Source: Diadema setosum
Lineage: Eukaryota > Echinodermata > Echinoidea > Diadematoida > Diadematidae
Direction of reading: 5' to 3'
NCBI GenBank assembly: GCA_033980235.1
Contig: CM067067.1
Location: forward strand, 35,271,700-35,335,699
Length of the DNA stretch: 64,000 nt
Shown: in pieces, positions 32,401-42,775 of the stretch
Layout of the letters: every line of letters starts with the position of its first letter
How positions within the stretch are numbered: position 1 is the first letter of the stretch
Translations under genes and position numbers: made by a program
The notes under the pieces: model-generated
What the model was told of the DNA's origin: nothing
Database searches by the model: none
Seen by the model: the letters and a program-made list of their open reading frames with translations, nothing else

Positions 32401-35400
32401 TGAGGTATAATTGGTGTTTGGTGTTACAGTTATCAATAGTTACAGAAGGTACGGGAGAATAAACATCTTAGTGTGTTGCAAGTCTACTAATTTGGCACAA
32501 TAAGCCAGTTCACAGTTCCACTTTGCACATGAGCAGAAAAAGGTTATTTGTACAATCCAGCATGCTGGTTTTTAAATTCACTGAGATAAGCATCCTTGGT
32601 GTAATGATTATTAAAAGTTTAAAAATCTGGCTTGGAATCCACAGCAATCATAGCCTGCCAAGTTTGCCCATTCTGACCCCTGCATTGTCTCCTGTCTAAC
32701 ATGTTTTGTCCACAGTGACCCGAGACGTGCTTGCAGTGGCTGATGGGAACATAATGTATCTGCTAACTTGGCTATATTTTTCTTTCTTTTTTTTCACTGC
32801 TAGATATTGATCTGCTGTATTTGAGCTTACTTTTCGCTGGAATTATCCTCTACTTCATCTCACCGGCACTAAGTAGGTATGCACACATTGACTCACTATC
32901 AGCACCTTCTCTACTAAGTTGATATTCTCTTTGGGCATATTGGGGTGAACAACTAGGGACATGGCGTCACTTCATGATTTTAATCAAAATAAAATTGTTG
33001 CAGTAATAAGTGCTGGATCTCCGTTTAGTCATCCCCTTTGATTGAATAAGACTCTACTTGAAAATGTCTATGTGGTCACTTCCTGCGCTCTAAGGCACTT
33101 GGTGTGAAGAGTATGTTCCATATCAGTCATTAAGATTATGTATAATTGAAGATACTATTGATGTTTCGTCATAGTAGCACTTATATTCCAATAAAATGTC
33201 AGCAATATTTTTTGCTGTTTGTGTAGAATCATTCAATTAGTCAATTCTTTGAAGACTACCCTCATGGTACACAATATGTTGTCTGTATTTATTTACTTTA
33301 CACTCTTAGCTTTTTTGATATAGTGCAGAGTTACCAATATATCAATGTTTTTATCTATTGTGGTTCTCTTTATCAAAATTCGAAAAATTGTCAAATTTTT
33401 GAACCAGAATAATTATTTTTATACTGTAAATCAGTATGTTTTTTTATCTGCAGAAATTAGCAGCCCTGATAATACATAGACACACAAATAGTGTTTCTGT
33501 GACAAGGGATTTCCAAATGTGGCATTGTTAATACACTCTATTCATTTAAAGGCCTATACTTATGTGCTGAAATTTGAAGAAAAAGAAAATGTCCAATTTT
33601 AGTATATGAATGCTATTACAGGGGGTCAAGTGGCCCCTATTTTTTTTTCCTTTTAGCTCCCTGTGACATGTGTTTCTCTTTGCTGCAGGAACTATGTCTT
33701 TCATTATTCCTCTGGGGTTGCTATTGGAGTTCTGGCCTCTCTCTTGGTTCTGGTCTATGTCCTCAGTAAATTCATTCCCCAGGTGAGTCTAGTTTGGTCC
33801 AAACATCTGTAAAGGCATGAAAAAAAAAAAATGGAAGGAATTGAGCCGTGAAACATCTGATATGATGTTACATTATCTTTACTTTTAACCAATAAAATCT
33901 CAGAAATCACATTTCTTTAGTTTGGGGCTGTATGTTAATTATATTTTTACCATTTATTGTTAGTACAATATGTATTTCATAGGGTAGAATGAAATTCTGT
34001 TACATTTTAAGCCCATTGTTTTGTGTAAGTACTGGTAATTGTTTTTTTTCCAGGTGCAGAATTTTTAAAAGCCTCATAATTGCTAACTTTATTAATGATT
34101 CTTAAATCAGCAACATATCTTTAAAGTTCTTGCTTCTCTCTTAATAATTGCATTTTTTAATTGTGAATTTCTTTCAAAGTTTGTTTAAATTTAGTGAATA
34201 TGACCACCTCTATCATAACATTTTCCATTGTAAGACATGCAGTGAAATGCAGTGGTGCAAATTTAATGGCGACATTTTCTGTGGCAAATCCTTCAGGATT
34301 TGATGGCTTAAATTGTGTGTGCCTTTTGGTCCTGTGCAAGCATCCAGTTTGTAGTAACTTTCTGTGAAAAGTTGCCATTTAGCATTGATATAGTGTTTGT
34401 AGAAAATTAGCATGCAGTGAGTGCCATCTTTTTTCTTTTCTTTTTTTTTTTTTTGGAGGGGGATGAGTTCTTGTTGATTTAAGTTTTCATGGTCTTTAGG
34501 TAATGACCTTATATCCAGAATGCATAATGGGATTTTTAGCACAAACTGACTAATTTAACTTTAAGTTGATCAAAACGTTCTGCAAATAGTCATAATGCAT
34601 AATACATTGGACATTTGTACTGAATGAAGCAACATGTTGTATGTATGGTCTTGGTGTGACATATGTGTATAGGGATCACAACTTTTAGTACACAGTCCTA
34701 ATGAAATGTTACAAGTGTGTAGATGGTACAATAACCTTTAAATCAGTTATGTTGTGCATTATCTCTAGAAATGCACTATTAATGCTGTAGGAAACGAGAA
34801 AACTCCATTATTATTAAAAAGAAAAAGAAGAAAAATGATAGATAATGATGTTCTGATATCCATGACTATGACTAGTTAAACATGGCATGAAATGCCTTGC
34901 TGCTTTTACTCTCACCTTTGCAGAGAAGCGGAGCGCTAGCAGTGCTGGCGGGCGGTTGGGCCCTCGTGGGCTTCTTCTTTCGCTGGATTGTGGACAACTT
35001 CCTGACAGTTCGCTACAAGCGATACATCATTGGCTACATCATACTGGCCTCGCTGGTCAGTTTCGTCGTCTGCTACCGCTACGGTCCCATCACCAGCCGC
35101 CGCACAGAGAACCTGCTGCGGTGGGGACTGCGACTGGCCGGACTCGTCTGCATCTACAACTGCTCGCATCTCGAGGGGGCCTCCATCGCCATCATAACAC
35201 TCCTCCTGGTCTATGTCTGGATCCCATCAGGATCAATAGATGCCCTGTAAGAGTTTGTCTGCTGTATTCTCCCAACTTAACCTGTTGAGGACGGGCTGAT
35301 TTTGCTGCAACAGGCATTTCCCATAGACACTTGCCCGAGTATACTCGGGACTCGTCCTCAACGGGTGAAGTTGTTGGGTTTTCTTTTTCTGTGCATGCTA

Positions 35401-38400
35401 TGTTTTTGTGACACTGCCACGCCAGATTCAGATGGTAGGAACATGTGTAACAAAATTTGGAGAGGTTGTATCGTACATGGAAGGGGGTGGATGTAGCAAA
35501 AAGTGATAACTCAGAGGATTAGAGATACAGAGAAGGAGAAAAGAAAGTACAGGGAAGACCCCAAATTAATTTTTTTTTTTTTTGGGGGGGGGAGGTGGAG
35601 TTTTGTTTATTAGATAGAAAGGAGAAACGGAACTCAGGATGAATATGAAGTGAGATACTGATACAAATGTGTATTCCTGCAAAGAGAATCACAAACGTAC
35701 AAATTCTCATGACGCAAATCCTAGTCTCGTTTGAAGAGGCTACACCTCCGTAAATAATGCCAGTGTATATCTTGGCAATCAATGACTTAAAAACCAAAGA
35801 TATAAAACACCTGTTTCTTGACCCTGGCCTAATCTAAGCATCAGTCATCGCCACAGCGCCAGGGGGGGGCACCCGCGAGAGGAGGAGATTGTTTTGGTTT
35901 TGGCATGGGCTATGTAGCTCCAAGGTGTGTGTGTGTCGACAAACTTCTACAATGCTCTCCTTCTTATTCCTGTATTTTCGTTATTTATGGGTCAATTTTT
36001 TTCGTTCGAAATGTAAAATGGATGACCATAGAATTTCTCAATAGAATATAAAACTGAAAACTTTAGAAAGGATACAGAAAATTGAGTTCACTTTGAATGG
36101 TCTGCCACAGGCAGATATCCTTATCATGCTCTTATGTAATACCTTCGCTGCTGGAGTCATTAAACCCTGGCATGACGCAAATCTCTCGTTTGAAGAGGCT
36201 ACACCCCAGTAAATAATGCCAGTGCATATCTTGGCAATCAATGACTTAAAGTCAAAGATATAAAACACCTGTTTCTTGACCCTGGCTTAATCTAAGCATC
36301 AGTCATCGCCACAGCGCCACAGGAGGGGGGGGGGGGGCACCGCGAGAGGAGGAGATTGTTTTGGTTTTGGCATGGGCCATGTAGCTCCATGGTGCGTGTG
36401 TGTGTGCGTGTGTGTGTGTGAGTGTAGACATTCACCCTTTCAGACAGAGCATGCCTGTACTGTAGTGACCGGAACTATTGTCATTCCATTTTGCTCTCCC
36501 CTTCTCCCTCCCCCATCTCTCCCCCCTCTCCCTCCCTCTCTCCCCCTCGCTCTCCCTCTCTCTCTCTCTCTCTCTCCCTCCCTCTCTCTCTCTTTCTCAA
36601 TGATCCAGTCAGCAGGCTGATTGTAACCAGGGAGGTAGTCTCACCTCCCCGTTGTAACTCACTGCCAAATAGCACATTGTCAGCACCGGCAAACTGGCAA
36701 TGCTCTCCTTCTTATTCCTGTATTTTCGTTATTTACGGGTCAATTTTTTTCGTTCGAAATGTAAAATGGATGACCATAGAATTTCTCAGTAGAATATAAA
36801 ATTGAAAACTTTATAAAGGATAGAGAAAATTGAGTTCACTTTGAATGGTCTGCCACAGGCAGATATCCTTATCATGCTCTTACGTAATACGACAGCTGCT
36901 TTCTCAGCGATCCAGTCAGCAGGCTGATTGTAACCAGGGAGTAGTCTCACCTCCCCGTTGTAACTCACTGCCAAATAGCACCGGCAAACTGGCAATGCTC
37001 TCCTTCTTATTCCTGTATTTTCGTTATTTACGGGTCAATTTTTTTCGTTCGAAATGTAAAATGGATGACCATAGAATTTCTCAATAGAATATAAAATTGA
37101 AAACTTTAGAAAGGATAGAGAAAATTGAGTTCACTTTGAATGGTCTGCCACAGGCAGATATCCTTATCATGCTCTTACGTAATACGACAGCTGCTGGAGT
37201 CATCAAACCCTGGCTTGGCCTCCAGGTTTGTCACGCCGAGCAGAAAGTTTATTTGCAATGGACAAGTACTTCGACTCCCAACTCTCAAACGACAAATAAA
37301 TGCACCCCACTTTGGAAAAAGTTCGGCTGGGGTCTCGCCTCAAACGAGAGATTGACGGCATGGCTTGGCCTCCAGGTTTGTCACGCCTGAGCAGAAAGTT
37401 AATTTGCAATGGACAAACACTTCGACTCCCAACTCCCAAACGAAAAATCTTTAGCGAGGTATAGCACCCCATCAGCTTCGTGGAAGTGGGGTCTCGCCTC
37501 AAACGAGGGATTGACGGCATGAGTTCATGCCATATTTATAACTCTTGTGTGGGATCTAACACTCATATGTTCCTGTCAATCTCTACTTTTTACGAAAACT
37601 TTGCTTCAGTGGACGCAATATTTCACAAGCAAGAAGTTTAGAAGATAATGTCTGTTTTATAGTTTCACATTGCCCCATGTTTGATTGACATTCATCCTAA
37701 TGCATTCATTGTCTCAGAGGTGAGGAGTAACTATTAACACGTGGAATGAGAGACAAAATGTATGCACCAACCAACAAACAAAGCATACAAACAGACTTCA
37801 TCTGGTGCTGTGTTTTGCAGGAGGAACTTCAGCATATGGATGTCATGGCCCCAGCCGAGGCTGCTCAGCGTGGAGGAGTACGAGGAGCAGGGTAAGGAGG
37901 AGACACGCCAGGCGCTGGACGAACTCCGCCGCTACTGCAGCAGCCCCGAGTGCAACGCTTGGAGGGAGGTCACGCGGCTCGAGTCCCCGAAGAGGTACGG
38001 AAATATGGAAAGTCATCTTGTCACGCTCCATTCCTCCCTTTTCTCTTGTAGTCACTTGTGGTCAAGAACAAGTAATTCTTGATTCTTTTTGGTGTTGACC
38101 TTTACTGTTTGATATTCCAAAATACACCATCTGTAACTTGTATTGTTTTAGTGATACAGTGCACTCCCGTTATAACGAACACCGTTATAACGAAATTCCG
38201 GTTACTCAAAGTAAGAATTCAGGCCGCAACATTATGAGCTCTATGTATTTTTATTGTTTATTTGTTCGACTGTAACAAAATTTTGATGTAACAAATGAAA
38301 ACTGCTGGTCCCGAGGACTTCGTTGTAACGGGTGTCGACTGTATTGAGTTTTATCAACCCTGACAAGAAGTTTGCTTGTGACGGTGTTGGATGAGAAGGT

Positions 38401-39949
38401 TTTAGAGGTTGTGTTCATAGTGGGATCAAGATGACAGTCTGAAGAAAACCCGTAAAATTAATGAAACATCCACTCCACTTTGTAGAGAAAATGACTGTTC
38501 AACAGTGATGAGAAATGAGAGAATACCGTAAAACCAGAAGCAGTCGCGTCATGAAACTTCCACCAATAGGAGCAGACTGCCGTTTTTGCAGCATGAAACT
38601 TTCACGAAGCGCCACTGGCATTCCATGCCTTGTGTAGACAAACGCTTTCACTTGCATTTTTACTTTACAAATTTTTTGCTTCACAAATTTGTGAAAAGTT
38701 TCGTGCACATGAAAATTCATGGTTTTACAGTACCTGCATTGTATTTGTTTTTGTTATTTTTATGCCTCCGCCACGAAGTGGCCGGAGGCATTATGTTTTC
38801 GGGTCGTCCGTCCGTCCGTACGTCCGTCCGTCCCGTTTTGTTTTTGTCGATATCTCAAGAACCGTGTGGTGGTTTTACATCAAACTTGGTATGAGGGTAT
38901 ATCCTTGGGGGATAATACTTTGTGTGGATTTTAGGGTCACAGGGTCAAAGGTCAAAGGTCACAGGTTATTTTGTGAAAAAAAAATTGAAATTCCACATAT
39001 TTCTCCATATCTCGCAGATGGTTCAAGGTATCTTCATAGAACTTAGTATATATGCTTGTACCGATGGGCAGTGATTATCTAGGGAAGTTGGGGGTCATGG
39101 GTCAAAGGTCAGGGGTCAAAGGTCAAGGTCAACTCCTCAAAATATCACTACTTTCCTTAAAATGCAATATGCCTGAAGGTTTTTTTTTTTTTTTTTTTAA
39201 ACTGGATGTATGGCATGTATTACCCAATATATATTTTTTGGGAAGTTTCTTGCCAAAAGGTCAAAGGTCAAAGGTCAAGTGAAAGTGCTAAATTGCACTT
39301 TTTCCTCCATATCTCGAAAGTAACTCAAGGTATCATCATGAAACTTACATATGTATGCATGTTCTACCTAACAGTGATTCTCTGTGGAACTGTGAGGTCA
39401 ACGGTCAAAGACCAGGTTTAGATAATGCTATTTTCCCATTTGATACTGAAATCATACTTTTTCTCAATACCTTGAAAATTACTCAAAGCATAAACTTATA
39501 AAAGGGTCAAAAGTCAAGTAGAAATCATTAGTTCCCCAAATACCTGCACTCTGACATTTGAATAATTCATCCAATTGAACCTAGTTCTAGGAAAGTGAAC
39601 ATTCAGCACATTTGTGGCAAACCTGTCATTTTAATATTTTGCCAATTGTGTGAAACTGTCATCACACATTGTCAAGACATTGTACTATAGACCTATTAGG
39701 AGAACCATGCATGATGGCGGAGGTATATCAGTCGCCGTAGCGATATATCTAGTTTTGTACCTGCCTCCATGACTCAGGTTTGCCAGTTTTGTGTCCGGTG
39801 ACGGCCACATCAGCCAAGATGAACTGGACCTGTACATCTCTGACATGTCCCTCATTACGGAGGATGATCTCATGACGAGTGATGACAGCAGCCACATCAC
39901 CGACGACGAGGTCGACGTTGAGGTCGACGTCGAAGACACGAGGAGGTGA
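26419..39949 (+). CDS. NEMP1: Nuclear envelope integral membrane protein (NEMP family), complete, 8 coding exons
   Basis: Spliced product is 413 residues; human NEMP1 is about 444 and NEMP2 about 417. NEMP proteins are inner-nuclear-membrane proteins that support nuclear envelope stiffness and fertility. Seen: short hydrophobic signal peptide (residues 1-15, MLTRLLVFTSALV), a lumenal domain with several Cys (15-136; ends SPFKETCIGVET, like human ...TKTCLKVEI), five likely membrane segments (about 137-158, 166-188, 194-216, 226-246, 260-296), the family sequence VRYKRYIIGYIILASLVSF...CYRYGPI, then a nucleoplasmic part with RLLSVEEYEEQGKEETRQAL and SSPECNAWREVTRLESPKRFASFV. The last 56 residues are Asp-rich and end DVEVDVEDTRR before TGA. 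All phases agree; introns are GT-AG. The start is the first ATG after an in-frame TAG at 26407. Whether this is NEMP1 or the common ancestor of NEMP1 and NEMP2 cannot be told here. Confidence 0.94.
26940..27263 (+). promoter_or_regulatory. Candidate alternative promoter / first exon of NEMP
   Basis: A GC-richer island in an AT-rich intron. It contains AAAATGGCGCC (YY1-like), TCATGTGACC (E-box/CLEAR-like), several CpGs and a strong donor TTTAG|GTAAGT at 27264. A short ATG frame at 27239 would reach that donor in phase 1, the same phase as exon 1, but gives a poorer signal peptide. It could be a non-coding or alternative first exon. Inference only. Confidence 0.3.
27517..27708. mobile_element. 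CAGGG-ended MITE in NEMP intron 1
   Basis: Begins CAGGGCTGCCAACTCTC and ends GTTGGCAGCCTAGCCCTG. Inverted ends with CAGGG termini suggest a hAT relative; the flanks share only ATGTT. Confidence 0.6.
27984..28535. mobile_element. TTAA-target MITE, AGGACAAGTTCACC family, copy 2
   Basis: 552 bp, nearly the same length as copy 1 and alignable to it throughout. TTAA at 27980-27983 and 28536-28539. Confidence 0.85.
28540..29244. other. NEMP intron 1, exon-proximal part
   Basis: AT-rich. A 129-codon minus-strand open frame (28502-28891) runs into MITE copy 2 and matches nothing I recognise. No supported gene. Confidence 0.5.
29245..29393 (+). CDS. NEMP1: NEMP coding exon 2 (lumenal domain)
   Basis: 149 nt, residues 14-63. 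Contains GHTDCKDSFPVWGKQL and LHIYCHCGSQEW, a Cys-rich lumenal segment. Acceptor GACAG, donor ACG|GTAAGT. Confidence 0.88.
29615..29813. mobile_element. CAGGG-ended MITE in NEMP intron 2
   Basis: Starts CAGGGCTCGACATTA and ends TAATGTTGAGCCC(A)G, inverted. The target duplication is not clear. Confidence 0.55.
29849..30250. mobile_element. Foldback MITE, copy 2
   Basis: The left part (GGATGGTGTAGTATTGGTTG, then TTCTAAGAGGAATTCAAAGC...GAAATGGCTGAGATAC) is mirrored by the right part (ATCTCAGCCATCTCC...TTTGAATTCCTCTTAGAC, then CGAAACTGTACCATC). Same family as 25733-25985. Confidence 0.7.
30251..31100. other. NEMP intron 2 remainder
   Basis: AT-rich, with a short ATT/ATC microsatellite near 30866-30900. 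No gene recognised. Confidence 0.6.
31101..31310. mobile_element. CTGTAAAAGTGG-family MITE (diverged copy)
   Basis: Left end CTGTAAAAGTGGATATTTTCGTGC, right end TTTCCACTTTTACTGTA. Internal CATGCTCGGCCGAGTGAG and TTTTCATGCTAGCTTGTG resemble the copy that overlaps the end of NCAPG2. Confidence 0.7.
31401..31617 (+). CDS. NEMP1: NEMP coding exon 3 (lumenal domain)
   Basis: 217 nt, residues 64-135 plus one base. Reads VALKPLDPDETLLIYTG...LQFLSPWASTRQRLSPFKETCIGVETKNGFEF. The LQFLSPW/SPFKETC part aligns with human FSIWNFFSSFLKE...KTCLKVE. Donor AGAA|GTGGGT chosen by phase (A|AT gives Asn136). Confidence 0.9.
31675..32347. mobile_element. TIR element, ATTGTGACC-ended
   Basis: About 35-bp inverted ends: ATTGTGACCGTGCATCACAA... 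on the left, and ...TTGTGATGCAGGGTCACAAT on the right. About 670 bp, AT-rich interior, no open frame recognised, target duplication unclear. Confidence 0.65.
32804..32876 (+). CDS. NEMP1: NEMP coding exon 4 (first membrane segment)
   Basis: 73 nt, about residues 136-159. Encodes IDLLYLSLLFAGIILYFISP, a clear membrane helix. Too short to stand out as an open frame; both splice sites fit (TGCTAG acceptor, TAG|GTATGC donor). Confidence 0.9.
32877..33688. other. NEMP intron 4
   Basis: AT-rich, no mobile element or gene recognised. Confidence 0.6.
33689..33782 (+). CDS. NEMP1: NEMP coding exon 5 (second membrane segment)
   Basis: 94 nt, residues 160-191. Encodes NYVFHYSSGVAIGVLASLL, matching human IFYYSTGMTVGIVASLL, and VLSKFIPQ matching LSKFMPK. 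Donor CAG|GTGAGT. Confidence 0.95.
33783..34923. other. NEMP intron 5
   Basis: AT-rich with T runs. Minus-strand open frames of 73-109 codons here match nothing I recognise. No gene supported. Confidence 0.55.
34924..35246 (+). CDS. NEMP1: NEMP coding exon 6 (membrane segments 3-5)
   Basis: 323 nt, residues 192-298. Contains GGWALVGFFFRWIVDNFL, YIIGYIILASLVSFVVCYRY, and the last hydrophobic segment GLRLAGLVCIYNCSHL...ITLLLVYVWI. GC-rich third positions contrast with the AT-rich introns, typical of coding sequence. Donor CCT|GTAAGA. Confidence 0.95.
35280..35368. mobile_element. Small TIR MITE just after NEMP exon 6
   Basis: ACCTGTTGAGGACG and CGTCCTCAACGGGT are inverted repeats around a ~60-bp core containing CCCGAGTATACTCGGG, itself a palindrome. 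Confidence 0.6.
35700..37520. repeat. Segmental repeats in NEMP intron 6
   Basis: A ~190-bp segment (GCTCTCCTTCTTATTCCTG...TTCGAAATGTAAAATGGATG...CCACAGGCAGATATCCTTAT) occurs three times, at about 35951-36140, 36703-36890 and 36999-37185. A second block (TTTGAAGAGGCTACACC...CAGCGCCA) occurs twice (about 35730-35920 and 36190-36380). A third (GGCTTGGCCTCCAGGTTTGT) occurs at 37211 and 37364. Interspersed are TG and CT microsatellites (36400-36600). Confidence 0.8.
37821..37994 (+). CDS. NEMP1: NEMP coding exon 7 (nucleoplasmic conserved region)
   Basis: 174 nt, residues 299-356. Contains PRLLSVEEYEEQGKEETRQAL and CSSPECNAWREVTRLESPKR, near-identical in pattern to human PRLLTEEEYRIQGEVETRKAL and CNSPDCSAWKTVSRIQSPKR. 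Confidence 0.96.
38157..38341. mobile_element. Pogo/Tigger-like MITE (short copy)
   Basis: 185 bp, TA targets at 38155-38156 and 38342-38343. Starts CAGTGCACTCCCGTTATAAC and ends GTAACGGGTGTCGACTG. Same ends as the large nested element at 13040-17830. Confidence 0.85.
38526..38730. mobile_element. CYGTAAAAC-ended MITE, TA target, copy 1
   Basis: 205 bp with TA at both flanks, CCGTAAAACC and GGTTTTACAG ends. The interior shares GCAGCATGAAACTTTC and GCCACTGGCATTC (inverted) with the copy at 56268-56475. Confidence 0.75.
38762..39752. mobile_element. CCTCCGCC/CGTCCGTCC-family element abutting NEMP exon 8
   Basis: Starts GCCTCCGCCACGAAGTGGCC, followed by a CGTCCGTCC run, many GGTCAAAGGTCA half-sites, and ends ATGGCGGAGGTATATCAGTCG...TATATCTAG. 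Related fragments occur at about 49665-49880 and 58755-58920. Its right edge lies about 25 bp before the acceptor AG of NEMP exon 8. Confidence 0.7.
39778..39949 (+). CDS. NEMP1: NEMP last coding exon 8 (acidic tail)
   Basis: 172 nt, residues 357-413 and TGA at 39947-39949. Continues the conserved SPKRFASFV motif over the junction, then an Asp- and Ser-rich tail (DELDLYISDMS, SDDSSHITDDEVD). Acceptor GACTCAG. Confidence 0.93.
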
Positions 39950-41928
39950 CACAGGGTCACAGTTATTACATCATGATGCTGCAACCAGTTTTCCTATAAC
40001 CAGCTCCAAAAATGGAATTCTTCTAGACGGCTTAGGAGTATCAAATTTACATGCCGATTGCCTTACTCATGATGCAGTTTCTCGAATGTGCAGATCGACT
40101 TTGATGTGTCCTGCCAAAAAGGGTGCCAGACAAAATTTTCACGACGTCAGACACGAGAAGTGATTTACAAATCGCATACAGTACTGTTCAGGCACCTTTA
40201 CTGCCCTGCCTTAGTAGACTTGGGGATACGCACGTTTCTATTAAAGTCACTGAATAGTTTTAGTAATCGCACAACGATGGTGACCCTTGGCATTGCGTTA
40301 AAGAGTGTTGAACATTTTTTATTTATTTTTGCTTCCCTTGTAATGAGTATCAGTGCCCTGATGATCCAGCTCAATCATTGTACCAACTCATATATCTGCA
40401 GTTGCACATCCCAATCCTTTCATGGTGCATTTGTATTCCACTTGCTCCTCAAATTGGCATCATGAGTAAACATTCACAACACAGCTTTTGCATCCATAGT
40501 GTTCCTGTCTGAGAAACTTATGGTGATGTATTCAACAAGTTTTACTCTGATTGTTTGATATGATTTTAAGGTGAAACAGGGTACAGTAGAACCTTGCTAT
40601 GAAGAGGTTAGCTATAACAATGTGTGATACACTCCGTGTTGAGTTTTTCTACAAGAAAATTCTATGTGACTGTTGGATGTGGTCATGGCTTGTTCATATT
40701 TTGCTTGGTTTCTCCATTGTGATGGAAGAACCGTCAAATTATATGTAAGGTCGTCATCTCCTTATTCATCTAATGTGCATCACATGTACATTGAATTCAA
40801 AGGCTATTTATTGGGGTCAAGACAGCATAAGTGTTGTTTTCATACTGATTTTTTTTTTCACCACCATGCTATTTCAGTTTTAGTAAGAGAGTACTGTAAA
40901 ATTAGCCAAAACTGTGAAGGTTTCCTTTAAGTTGGTAGAATTAAGCTTTAGAATATTAAAATTTCAACATTTTCTCGAGATAAAGATATTGTTCACAGTC
41001 CCTTATGCAAATTACATGAGGCAGTGTCAATGTCATTAGCCTTGTAGGCCTCTCATATGACTGCACACATCTTTAAGAAAATCCTATTTTTCAATGAGAA
41101 TTGAAAAACAAGAAATTATACACTGTATCTTTCACACCCAGTTGTTCTGGATATCTTGTGTATGATATTGTGTTCAATATCACTGTTCTGTGAAGCCTAG
41201 TTCCATGTCTGGAATTATGGTATTTGAGAGCTAACATGAGATTACTGCAGCTGTCAAAGATATTTGGGGTTGTAGCACTCATTCCAAGGCACTGCCAGTT
41301 TTTGCCAAATATTGTTGAAAAGTTGGTGTTTGTTATACGATAAGCATGTGTCAAATTTCAGCCAAAACTGTCCATGAGTTTAACTGTGGCACATACTACT
41401 TGTACTGGAGTATGATAATCCCCCAAAAGTCTTTTGTGTGTGTGTGTGTGTGTGTGTGTTTATCAATGCCAGCAACAATGACAATGATGGTTTATGAAGA
41501 GCAGTTGTTGTTGCCTGTACAGTGCGGAGTACATGTACCAGGAAAGGTGGTGTTAAAAACCCAGTAGCATGGGGCATCATGGGTGGTCTTATTGAACCAA
41601 TCTTCATTCCCTGCTCACCAAGGGTACATTTGAAAACCACGAATAACACCTGTCGGCGATTATGTGCGTGGAGGCCTGTGCTCATCGGTAACGGTCAACT
41701 CCAGTCAAGATTCTCCGACTGTGTGCATACTTACATTAGAGATCATTGATAAAGTTGTACACAATTCCTTACAGGGATTCTCAAGTATATTCGAGCTGAG
41801 CCAGCCTCTCAATCCATGGATCCCCACGCCACTGGCCGGTCTCTAACATAACTTTTTGCTCCTGGTGAGGTCAAAAGTCAATGTACTTTATGAAGTGGTT
41901 TTGCTTATTCTTTGCCACATTGGCAATA
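39950..41928. other. NEMP 3' flank, first part (probable 3' UTR)
   Basis: AT-rich, with a TG microsatellite at 41434-41459. Open frames up to about 125 codons are not supported by codon content or similarity. Confidence 0.5.
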
Positions 41929-42112
41929 CTGTAAAAGTGGAAATTTTCGCGCATTTTGCGCAGCCCGAAACTAGCCCCAAAATAAAAGCATGTGAATATT
42001 TTTGTTTGCCATATGTTCCAGCAGTTGATTCCACAGAATTAAAAACACGCGAAACTCTTCTTACCCCACCTAGTGCGAAAAACTAGTCGCGCAAAAATAT
42101 CCACTTTTACAG
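41929..42112. mobile_element. CTGTAAAAGTGG-family MITE, well preserved
   Basis: 184 bp, TA targets at 41927-41928 and 42113-42114. Ends CTGTAAAAGTGGAAATTTTC and the inverse CCACTTTTACAG, GC-rich subterminal motif TTCGCGC/GCGCAAAAA. It is the reference copy for recognising the one at 45140-45397. Confidence 0.85.
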
Positions 42113-42769
42113 TATGGCAACATTCAGTGTGTTCTGGAATGTTGAATATCAGTGGACGCAAGATATCTTGTACCAAAGATGTCAAGAGTGGTCGGGCAAT
42201 GTACAGGTGTATCATTCATCTTGGTGGAGGAACACTCAGATGTAAAGGTCATAATATAGCCCATCTAAATTGTAGCAAGAAGGGGGCTTTCACCTCCCTG
42301 ATAATAGGTCTTCATTTTCATGAATGTTATTTTTCTGTAATGTATGTTGCCTGTTTATACAAGAAGTGAACTTGTTTATGTTGTGCAGTCGGATGACAAT
42401 CAGTGGCCATTTTGATCTTCATGTTTCAGTCGTATGTGACATTGGTTATTTGTTGCTCATTGCGGTTTGTAATCCTCCCAAACCTTCTTGGGAATGTATT
42501 TTGGAAGATCATGAGGGAATTTCTGAGAATCTTAAGCCCACTGTACGTAGTCAGAGGACATTCCTCGGCATTGTTAGGAGCTGTATCCCTGTAATGTTTT
42601 GTTTATTAATCAGGTATTGGCTACCTGCACTGGCCATTAGTTTAAGTTATGATGATTATCGGACACATACTGTATTATTGTGACTTTCTTCTTAGACATC
42701 ATATTATGAACTTGGGTGTAAGTTTTAATCATGTTTTGATCACCAAGTACAAATGTACCAGTAATTTGT

Positions 42770-42775
42770 AATAAA
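42770..42775 (+). promoter_or_regulatory. Candidate polyadenylation signal downstream of NEMP
   Basis: AATAAA about 2.8 kb after the NEMP stop, followed by AT/GT-rich sequence. If used, the 3' UTR would contain the MITE at 41929-42112. Other sites are possible. Confidence 0.35.

Noticed and set aside
42073..42683. Open frames of 98-119 codons downstream of NEMP
   Set aside because: Overlap a MITE end and probable 3' UTR; no conserved motif.
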